Shown here one piece after another: positions 28,057-34,437 of a stretch of DNA of 34,437 nucleotides. The first letter of the stretch is position 1. Every line of letters starts with the position of its first letter. Both the position numbers and the translations under genes were made by a program. Source of the stretch: a virus; the IMG/VR virus record IMGVR_UViG_3300036791_000806, positions 1 to 34,437 of that record. The stretch is one strand, 5' to 3'. The notes below the pieces were generated by a model that saw only the letters and a list, made by a program, of their open reading frames with translations, was not told where the DNA came from and made no database searches.

Positions 28057-29742
28057 ATGAAGGTCTCTCTCGCGGGTCCGTCATACACCTCGCGCAGCGT
28101 GGTGGCAGCCGCCCAGCAGACCATGAATCTCTACCCCGAGATGATCGAGGCCCCGAATGAGCCGGCGCGCATAGTGCTCTACGGCCGGGCCGGCATCAAG
28201 CACTTCGTCACTCTCACACCGGCCTTGATCCGCTGCCTGTGGGCCGGCGGCGGAAGGCTGTTTGCGATTAACGGCAACGTGTACACCGAAGTCAAAGAGA
28301 ACGGGACCATCATTGCATCGGCGAACACGGTCGGCCTCGGCACGGCACCGGACCCGGCCCAGATCTTCTCTAACGGCCACCAACTGATGATCATCGCAGA
28401 CAAGAACGTGTTCATCGACAACGGCGCGGGCCCGGTGCAGGCGCAGTTCGCGATGAGCGGGACCGGATCCGCGCCCGGCACGAATACAGTCATCACCTCG
28501 CTCACGGGCGATGCCTTCACAAGCGCCATGGTGGGCAAGCCGATCGAGTTCGACGGGTCGAGCTACCAGATCGTGGGCGTGATTACCTCAGGACCTACCA
28601 GCGTGACCGTGGACCGCACCGTGCCGGCCGCTAGCGAGGGCACCTGGTGGTCGCCCGCCGGCGCGAACGTGACCGGCGTCACGGGAGGCTTTCTCGACGG
28701 GTATTTCATCGTCAACGGGGTGCCGAATCCGAGCGGGGGGACGGCCAACGACCCCGGGCGGCAGTTCTTTATCAGCGGGCTGAACGAGGGCACGCAGTGG
28801 ATGCCGTTGGACTTCGCGGTGAAGGAAGGCCATTCGGACTACATCAACTCGATCCTGTGCGATCACGAAGAGCTGTGGCTCTTCGGCACCGAGACCATCG
28901 AGGTGTGGGCCAACGTGGGCGACCCGAACTTCCCGTTCCAGCGCATCCCCGGCGCCTACATTCACGACGGCAGCGTGGCCACGTACGCGCCCTGCACGGT
29001 GGGCGAGTACACGTGCTGGCTGGCCGGCGGCCCCTACGGGGAGACGGTGGCGATGCGGGCGCGCGCGTTTCAGCCGGAGCGCATCTCGACGCACGCCCAG
29101 GAAATTATGTGGAATGCGCCGGGGTTCAAGGTGAGCGACGCGGTTTCCTACGCCCTTCTCGATGGCGGGCACCTGTTCTGGGTCATCAATTTCTATCAGC
29201 AGCAGGTGACGTTGGTCTACGACATGGCAGAGGGGCTGTGGCACGAGCGCGCCCGATACGACACCACCGTCGGCCGGTTTTACCCATACCAGGCCTGGTA
29301 TCACGCCTTCCTCCCGGAATGGAACAACGGCCTCGGCCGGCACATCGTGGGCGATCCACATACCGGCATTCTTTACGAGATGTCGATGAATTTCTACGAC
29401 GACGACGGGGCCGCGATTCAGTATCTGCGCGCCTTCCCGCACCTGGTCAACGAAGACCACTACAATTTCCACCACCGCTTCGAACTCTATATGGAGACCG
29501 GGACCGGAAGCCCTAGTCCGCTCACGGTGGCGCTCGACTGGAGCGACGACCGGGGTCACACCTTCGCTTCTCCATCATTTTACGTGCAGGGCGTCCAGAA
29601 TTCGGGCACCACGACCGCCAAGCGGATCGTGTGGCGGCGACTCGGTCGCGCGCGCGACCGGGTATACCGGATCGGCGTGCAGGGGCAGGGCAAGGTCGCG
29701 CTCGTGGACGCTTATCTCGAAGTCACGCCGGGGGACGCGTAA
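28057..29742 (+). CDS. Tail hub/DNA stabilisation protein (P22 gp10-like)
   Basis: A 561-residue protein. The N-terminus MKVSLAGPSYTSRSVVAAAQ with TMNLYPEMIEAP is characteristic of gp10-type tail hub proteins that plug the portal channel. The body has serial beta-blades (FSNGHQLMIIADKNVFIDNG, RIPGAYIHDGSVATYAPC), consistent with the propeller fold reported for gp10-type hubs. P22 gp10 has 472 residues, so this is longer. It follows the adaptor as in P22, and its TAA is directly followed by the next GTG. Confidence 0.85.
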   Translation: MKVSLAGPSYTSRSVVAAAQQTMNLYPEMIEAPNEPARIVLYGRAGIKHFVTLTPALIRCLWAGGGRLFAINGNVYTEVKENGTIIASANTVGLGTAPDPAQIFSNGHQLMIIADKNVFIDNGAGPVQAQFAMSGTGSAPGTNTVITSLTGDAFTSAMVGKPIEFDGSSYQIVGVITSGPTSVTVDRTVPAASEGTWWSPAGANVTGVTGGFLDGYFIVNGVPNPSGGTANDPGRQFFISGLNEGTQWMPLDFAVKEGHSDYINSILCDHEELWLFGTETIEVWANVGDPNFPFQRIPGAYIHDGSVATYAPCTVGEYTCWLAGGPYGETVAMRARAFQPERISTHAQEIMWNAPGFKVSDAVSYALLDGGHLFWVINFYQQQVTLVYDMAEGLWHERARYDTTVGRFYPYQAWYHAFLPEWNNGLGRHIVGDPHTGILYEMSMNFYDDDGAAIQYLRAFPHLVNEDHYNFHHRFELYMETGTGSPSPLTVALDWSDDRGHTFASPSFYVQGVQNSGTTTAKRIVWRRLGRARDRVYRIGVQGQGKVALVDAYLEVTPGDA

Positions 29743-30981
29743 GTGGCTACGATCCCGACGGCGATCGCTCCTCCGATCCGCAGTTCGCTGGTGGATCCCA
29801 ATCAGCCCGCCGACCGGCCGACGGCGAGCCGCGACTGGTATCTGTTCTTTCAGGGACTCGCGCAAAACCTCGCGATCGGCCTCCTGCAAACCAACGCGAG
29901 CACGCACCCCGACCGTCTGGCGCAGCCGGTGGAGCGCTTTCCGGACGGAGCGCTGTGGTTTGAAACCGATCGTAACGTCCTCTACGCAATGTGGAACGGC
30001 CGGTGGACATACCTTTCAGGCACCATGTACGGGACTCTCAGCCCCGACCAGCGGCCGACCGACCTGGGCGCCGCGGACTCCGGTTTTGAGTTCCGCTCGA
30101 CCGATACGCCGGCGCGCCAGTTTATCTGGTCGGGGGGAGGGTGGGTCGAGGTCACGCCGGCGCACTATGGGACGCACGCGGGGCGCCTGGCGCTCGCCCT
30201 GACGAACGTCGCAGACGGCGGCCTGTATGTAGAGACCGACCGCGGCGGGGTGATCTACCAGAACCGGGGAGGGACGTGGAAATACGTTGGGGGCGTCATG
30301 TGGGGAACAATCTCACCTGACCAGCGTCCGACAGATCTTGGGGCGAACGATTACGGATTCGATTTCCGGGACAGCAACAACGCTCCATTCAGGGAATATG
30401 TCTGGAACGGGTCCGCATGGAGCCAGTTTAATTTTCCGCAGACCCCGTGGACGAGTAACATCGATGCGGCGGGATTTGAGCTTCACAATGCGGGAAAAAT
30501 CGGCGTCGGGACAGCAAGTCCCACGGGACTTTTGACCGCACTGGGAGCGGTCAACGGCGGCGTAGCGAACGCCGTTGATATCGGCAACAACGTCGCCCAG
30601 GCGGTCGGGGCCGCAGTGCGCTTGCGGATGGCACCGTCCGGCATCTTTGTCGGCAGCCCCACGGTAGCGCCCTACATGCAAGCCACACAGATGAGTACGG
30701 CCACTTCCGCCTGCGACATTACGTTCGGCACGTTCAACGGTGGCACTTTGGTCGAGGTGATGCGCCTCCAATCAAACGGCGATGTCAATATCCCCGGAAT
30801 CTATCGGGGTCCAAGCGGCATGGCGCAACTCCTGATGGCGCAGACCGATGTGGGCGCGGCAGTGCTGGTCGAACCCGGAACCATCGCTTTCGGATATAGC
30901 GCGGGGCCGCCGGCCACTTTGAAGATCTATCTCAAACTCGCGGACGGCACCACCAAGGTCGGAAACATCAACGTGGTTTAG
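29743..30981 (+). CDS. Tail fibre-type protein with a duplicated segment
   Basis: GTG start at 29743 next to the previous stop; 412 residues. An N-terminal anchor (SRDWYLFFQGLAQNLAIGLL) is followed by two similar segments, residues 67-136 (PDGALWFETDRNVLYAMWNG ... LSPDQRPTDLGA ... FIWSGGGWVE) and 157-227 (ADGGLYVETDRGGVIYQNRG ... ISPDQRPTDLGA ... YVWNGSAWSQ). The C-terminal half has NAGKIGVGTASPTGL and MRLQSNGDVNIPG, typical of fibre repeats, and ends in a small domain. Likely a receptor-binding or tail-needle/fibre protein. Confidence 0.78.
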   Translation: MATIPTAIAPPIRSSLVDPNQPADRPTASRDWYLFFQGLAQNLAIGLLQTNASTHPDRLAQPVERFPDGALWFETDRNVLYAMWNGRWTYLSGTMYGTLSPDQRPTDLGAADSGFEFRSTDTPARQFIWSGGGWVEVTPAHYGTHAGRLALALTNVADGGLYVETDRGGVIYQNRGGTWKYVGGVMWGTISPDQRPTDLGANDYGFDFRDSNNAPFREYVWNGSAWSQFNFPQTPWTSNIDAAGFELHNAGKIGVGTASPTGLLTALGAVNGGVANAVDIGNNVAQAVGAAVRLRMAPSGIFVGSPTVAPYMQATQMSTATSACDITFGTFNGGTLVEVMRLQSNGDVNIPGIYRGPSGMAQLLMAQTDVGAAVLVEPGTIAFGYSAGPPATLKIYLKLADGTTKVGNINVV

Positions 30982-30986
30982 CTCCG

Positions 30987-31508
30987 ATGATCCGTTTCGA
31001 GCGTTCCTTCGATTACGATTTGATCCGCGAGATCATGACTCACCCCCAGGTCTACCCGCACCTCGTCGACGACGGAAGCCCGGCGCGCGAAGACTTCTGT
31101 CCGCTCGAGCACGAGGCCATCTGGTATATCGTGGTGCGCGACGATGACGAGGTTCTGGGACTGTGGATGTTCACGCCCATGAACGCGATCTGCGTCGAGG
31201 TTCACACGTGCATTTTGCCTTCCGCGTGGGGCGACCGCGCACACCGCGCGGCGCGCGGAATGGTCGAGTGGATCTGGGAGCACACCCCGTGGCGCAGGAT
31301 TGTGACGAACGTCCCGAAAAACAACCGCGTGGCTCTCCGCTTCGCGGTCGCGGCCGGTATGGGCATCTACGGTGTGAACCACCTCTCGTTTCTGAGGAAC
31401 GGGGAGCCGATCGACCAGGTCTGTTTGGGAATCAGCAAGCCGATACAAGTGCCCGCCAGTGACGCTACGGATGCGCTCACTGCATTTGCCGAGGTGAAGG
31501 AGGGATAA
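30987..31508 (+). CDS. GNAT-type acetyltransferase (DUF2824-like)
   Basis: A 173-residue protein with the fold pattern of N-acetyltransferases: RFERSFDYDLIREIMTHPQV, a beta-hairpin DDEVLGLWMFTPMNAICVEV, CILPSAWGDRAHRAARGMVE, IVTNVPKNNRVALRFAVAAG and YGVNHLSFLRNGE. N-x-x-A-L-R-F-A near the C-terminus is the usual acetyl-CoA neighbourhood. A similar acetyltransferase-like gene is common in this part of P22-like phage genomes (family DUF2824, from memory). The target is unknown; modification of a virion or host protein is possible. Confidence 0.8.
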   Translation: MIRFERSFDYDLIREIMTHPQVYPHLVDDGSPAREDFCPLEHEAIWYIVVRDDDEVLGLWMFTPMNAICVEVHTCILPSAWGDRAHRAARGMVEWIWEHTPWRRIVTNVPKNNRVALRFAVAAGMGIYGVNHLSFLRNGEPIDQVCLGISKPIQVPASDATDALTAFAEVKEG

Positions 31509-31539
31509 ACCATGCAATTCCAAAAGAGGGAGGACTAAG

Positions 31540-32523
31540 GTGCCGGCGGCCGCGGCCATCATTCCAGCCGTCATTGGCGGAGCGACCTCGCTCATCGGCG
31601 GCGCTATGGGATCGAGCGCCTCTAAGCAAGCCGCCCAACTCCAGTATCAGGCCGCAAAGGAGGCCGCGGCTCAGGCGACCGCCCTGCAGGGTACGGTCAA
31701 CCAGCCGATCGCCGCGGCGACGACCGCGGCCCAGCAAGGCGCAACCGACGCAGCGACCGCGGCCGCAACCGGCGTAACCGGAGCGGCGGGGACCGCGGCG
31801 GGCGGCGTCACCGGCGCCGGAACGGCGGCAAACGCCTACCTGGCCCCCTATATGGGGCTCGGCGGCGGCGCGGCCACCACCCTTGCGGACATGATGGGCC
31901 CCGGAGGCAGCCTCAATAAGACGTTTACCGCGGCCGACATGCAGGCCAACGACCCCGGTTACGCGTTCCGGATCGCCCAGGCCAACAAGGCGCTGCAAAG
32001 CTCGGCCGCCGCAAGGGGCGGGGCGCTCGGGGGCGGGACGCTATCCGCACTCGCGGGGCTCAATCAGAATCTGGCGTCGAGCGAGTACCAGAACGCCTAC
32101 AGTCGTTTCACCCAGTCGCAGAACGACCGCTTCAACAGGCTGAACAGCCTGGTCAATCTGGGGGCCACCACCTCGGGCATGGCCGGGGCCAACCTGATCA
32201 ATACCGCTCAGTCCGCCGGCCAGTTCGGCTTAACCGGAGCGGAGCAGGCCGGCCAGTTCGGGACGCAGGGAGCGCAGTTCGCCGGGACCGCCGGCATGAG
32301 CGGAGCCCAGCAGCAGGGCGCAAATCTGATCACGCTTCAGCAGATGATCACCCAGGCCCTCACGGGGGGCGCGAACGCGCAGGCCGCGGGCATAGTCGGA
32401 TCGTCCAATGCGATGACCGGAGCGCTCGGGGGCGTCACCGGGGCGGCCGGCCAGATTGGCAACTACTTCCAGAATCAGCAACTGCTCAAGGTCCTCATGC
32501 AAAACCGGCCCACGATGGTGTAA
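31540..32523 (+). CDS. Ejection/DNA transfer protein
   Basis: GTG 31540 with GGGAGGA seven bases before it (a tiny eight-codon frame at 31512-31538 precedes it and may be a leader). 327 residues, very Ala/Gly/Gln-rich, with a hydrophobic glycine-rich start (IIPAVIGGATSLIGGAMG), long helical alanine stretches, DPGYAFRIAQANKALQSSAA and ARGGALGGGTLSALAGLNQN. This pattern is seen in many podovirus internal proteins that form part of the ejected trans-envelope channel. It occupies the P22 gene 7 to 20 region. Confidence 0.78.
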   Translation: MPAAAAIIPAVIGGATSLIGGAMGSSASKQAAQLQYQAAKEAAAQATALQGTVNQPIAAATTAAQQGATDAATAAATGVTGAAGTAAGGVTGAGTAANAYLAPYMGLGGGAATTLADMMGPGGSLNKTFTAADMQANDPGYAFRIAQANKALQSSAAARGGALGGGTLSALAGLNQNLASSEYQNAYSRFTQSQNDRFNRLNSLVNLGATTSGMAGANLINTAQSAGQFGLTGAEQAGQFGTQGAQFAGTAGMSGAQQQGANLITLQQMITQALTGGANAQAAGIVGSSNAMTGALGGVTGAAGQIGNYFQNQQLLKVLMQNRPTMV

Positions 32524-32527
32524 TCCA

Positions 32528-34381
32528 ATGGCACTCGATCCTTCTATCCCGCTCCAAATCAGGCCCCCGGTCATCCCGCAGATCCAGATCCAGACGCCGG
32601 TCGACCAGCTTGCGAAGGTGCTCTCTCTGAGGGAACTCATGCAGAAGGGCCAGATGAGCGGCATCCAGCTCGAAGAGGCGCAGAACGAGCTGAACGACCA
32701 GAACGTGTTGCGGCAGAGATTCCCGGCACTCCTTCAGCAATATAATGGCGACTTTGAAAAGGCCCTGCAGGACCCGTCGCTTGCGAGCGGCATCACCCCG
32801 AAAACGCTTTTGAATCTCAACACGATGAGTCTCGGGCTCAAGGAAAAAGGCGCACAGATCAGTAAGGCCAACGCGGACGCGAGCGAGGCGAACTCGAAAG
32901 TCGCGCAGGCTGAGACGAACTATATCGGGCACCTCGCTCGAGGCATACAACAAGCCAACTACAGCCCCGCCGCCCTCGACGCCGCCCTTGCACATGCCGA
33001 ACAATTGAATCCTGCCTATAAAGAACAGATCGAGATCATCCGCCAGAATGCCGCAGCCAACCCGGACTCGATCAAGGCCATGATCGACCAGCTCGTAACC
33101 CAGTCCCCGGAGGCATCGACACAGGCCCGCGAGGAAGCGACCGCGCTTGGAGTGCAACGAGAGGCCGCGGCCAGATTACCGGGCATCGTGGTGGACACGG
33201 CACAGAAAGTCAAGATGCAGGACGCCCAGATACTCGCGCCGGCCGCTGCACAAGGCTCTGCTGCTCTCGCCGCAGCCCTCGCCAAACTCCCGCCGGATCG
33301 GCAGGCACCTTTCCTTACTGCGAAGACTCCGAAAGACATCCTCACGGTAGCCACGACGCCGGCCGAGCAGATTACCGCCGGGCAGGCCGCGACCACGGCC
33401 GCTGAAACGGCGCGCCACAATCTTTCCGCCGAATCGAACGCAAAGCTGAACACAGCCATCAGCCAGGGCAGGCTGGACCAGGAAAAACTGATTAACGGGA
33501 TCAAGTACGGACCCGGCACGACGGAGTACTGGGTTTCCGCGCTTCGGGACAATCCCGACCTTATCAAGGAGCTGCCTCCCGAACTGCGCTCGAGCGTCGG
33601 ACAGGGGTTTTTGCGGACGACGGGGTTGCCCCTTCCGACTACGCTCGACGCCACGACCAAGACGCAGGAGACCTCGGCGCGGAATGCCCTGGACAGCGTC
33701 CAGTATATGCGCACCGCGATGCAGAATCCGGAGGTCGCCAAGCAGCTCGGCAAAATCATGGGTCGCCTGGGTAATGTCGAGCAGAAGGTCGGAACGGCGG
33801 TCGGACTCTCGCCCGAGGCCACGCAGCTCGCACAGGAACTGCGGAGCCGGATGCGGATGTTCATCTTCCAGGAAGGTAAGACCTTCATGCAAGGCGGCCG
33901 CGTGTCGCCGAGCCTGATCGAGGCGCTCGAGTCTAGCGTCCCGAACCCGAAGATGGACCCGGACATCTTGACCGGCGCGCTCAATGCGGCTGAAGGCAAC
34001 GCACAAACCGTCCTCGACAACGTCGACCGTGAGCGGTTCGGCGGCAATATGCGGCCGCGGGAAATGCGGAGCGGCCCTGGCGTAGGCAGGCCGGCTCCCG
34101 GAACGGCACCGCCGGGCAGCGAGAAAGCGTTTGAGGTTCAGAATCCGGGCGATACCCCGAAGCCGGTCTGGATCGGCCCGGACGGACAGAGATACTACGT
34201 AGCGCCATCAGGCGGCGCCACAGCGCCGGCCACCAAGGGATTGACGGGACCGGAACCGAGGATCATCCCGGCGCCGCGTTCCTACATGAAGACGTACACC
34301 AACGCTCAAGGCCATAAGATCGGCACTAACGACGACATCAACTTTTTCGACGTCGTAACCGGCCAACCTATCCGCAGATAA
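32528..34381 (+). CDS. Large helical ejection protein
   Basis: Start ATG 32528 just after the previous stop (upstream frame is a shadow), 617 residues. The first half is long charged helices (VDQLAKVLSLRELMQKGQMS, QARITKTLLNL-type stretches, ATALGVQREAAARL), the middle has TETARHNLSAESNAKLNTAI, and the end is Pro/Gly-rich with GPDGQRYYVAPSGG. No enzyme motif is visible. Position and helical make-up fit the P22 gp20/gp16 class of ejected proteins. It is followed by the gene cut at the right edge. Confidence 0.72.
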   Translation: MALDPSIPLQIRPPVIPQIQIQTPVDQLAKVLSLRELMQKGQMSGIQLEEAQNELNDQNVLRQRFPALLQQYNGDFEKALQDPSLASGITPKTLLNLNTMSLGLKEKGAQISKANADASEANSKVAQAETNYIGHLARGIQQANYSPAALDAALAHAEQLNPAYKEQIEIIRQNAAANPDSIKAMIDQLVTQSPEASTQAREEATALGVQREAAARLPGIVVDTAQKVKMQDAQILAPAAAQGSAALAAALAKLPPDRQAPFLTAKTPKDILTVATTPAEQITAGQAATTAAETARHNLSAESNAKLNTAISQGRLDQEKLINGIKYGPGTTEYWVSALRDNPDLIKELPPELRSSVGQGFLRTTGLPLPTTLDATTKTQETSARNALDSVQYMRTAMQNPEVAKQLGKIMGRLGNVEQKVGTAVGLSPEATQLAQELRSRMRMFIFQEGKTFMQGGRVSPSLIEALESSVPNPKMDPDILTGALNAAEGNAQTVLDNVDRERFGGNMRPREMRSGPGVGRPAPGTAPPGSEKAFEVQNPGDTPKPVWIGPDGQRYYVAPSGGATAPATKGLTGPEPRIIPAPRSYMKTYTNAQGHKIGTNDDINFFDVVTGQPIRR

Positions 34382-34386
34382 CTTCG

Positions 34387-34437
34387 ATGGCAACTGCAAT
34401 TGTTGATCCTCGACCGGGGCAGCCGCCTCCCGGCTAC
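34387..34437 (+). CDS. Start of a further virion protein gene (3' truncated)
   Basis: ATG 34387 five bases after the previous stop; 17 codons before the window ends (MATAIVDPRPGQPPPGY). The Pro-rich start resembles the first residues seen at the left edge (PAGYTLDEPGTTPH), so this may be the beginning of the same gene on a circular genome. A direct join is out of frame by one base, so this is not shown. Confidence 0.6.
   Translation, partial: MATAIVDPRPGQPPPGY

Noticed and set aside
1-34437. CRISPR array
   Set aside because: No regularly spaced repeat series longer than two copies was seen.

Overview
The window is almost entirely phage. The structural genes on the right (small and large terminase, a 726-residue portal, scaffold, coat, tail adaptors, a gp10-like plug, tail fibres, ejection proteins) follow the order of Salmonella phage P22, so this is a P22-like short-tailed virus or prophage. 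The DNA is GC-rich with densely packed genes, mostly with ATGA or GTGA stop/start overlaps, and GTG starts are frequent. Several small proteins (a GG-x-x-GG/SPEER-motif protein and two IDER coiled-coil proteins) look like types I associate with soil Acidobacteria. That host guess is only inference.

Layout. Bases 3-1187 hold the 3' end of a virion protein gene. Bases 1197-1778 encode a small serine recombinase, followed by 381 bases of repeat-bearing non-coding DNA. Bases 2160-3586 are a compact five-gene minus-strand operon of unknown function, divergent from a plus-strand early operon (3717-7528). The early operon carries an ERF single-strand annealing protein, a Ref/HNH-like nuclease, zinc-binding miniproteins and three tiny one-helix membrane peptides. 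Bases 7523-13590 are a minus-strand early/replication region: an AT-hook protein, HNH nuclease, MerR-like regulator, a large protein with AT-rich inverted repeats in its gene (possible origin), and a protein with two excisionase-type HTH domains. From 13804 onward nearly everything is the plus-strand late operon, interrupted by one minus-strand coiled-coil gene at 18000-18323.

The gene cut at the right end (starting at 34387) and the gene cut at the left end are similar in composition and would be neighbours on a circle. The window may therefore be one nearly complete circular genome of about 34.4 kb, but a direct join is out of frame, so this is unproven.

Points of interest: a short YPR-x-x-FHR...IVH...LG-x-x-W module found four times in three proteins; a tail adaptor unit apparently present three times in two genes, with a beta-helix fibre gene between them; no recognisable lysis enzyme; and several long perfect inverted repeats at gene boundaries or inside genes.
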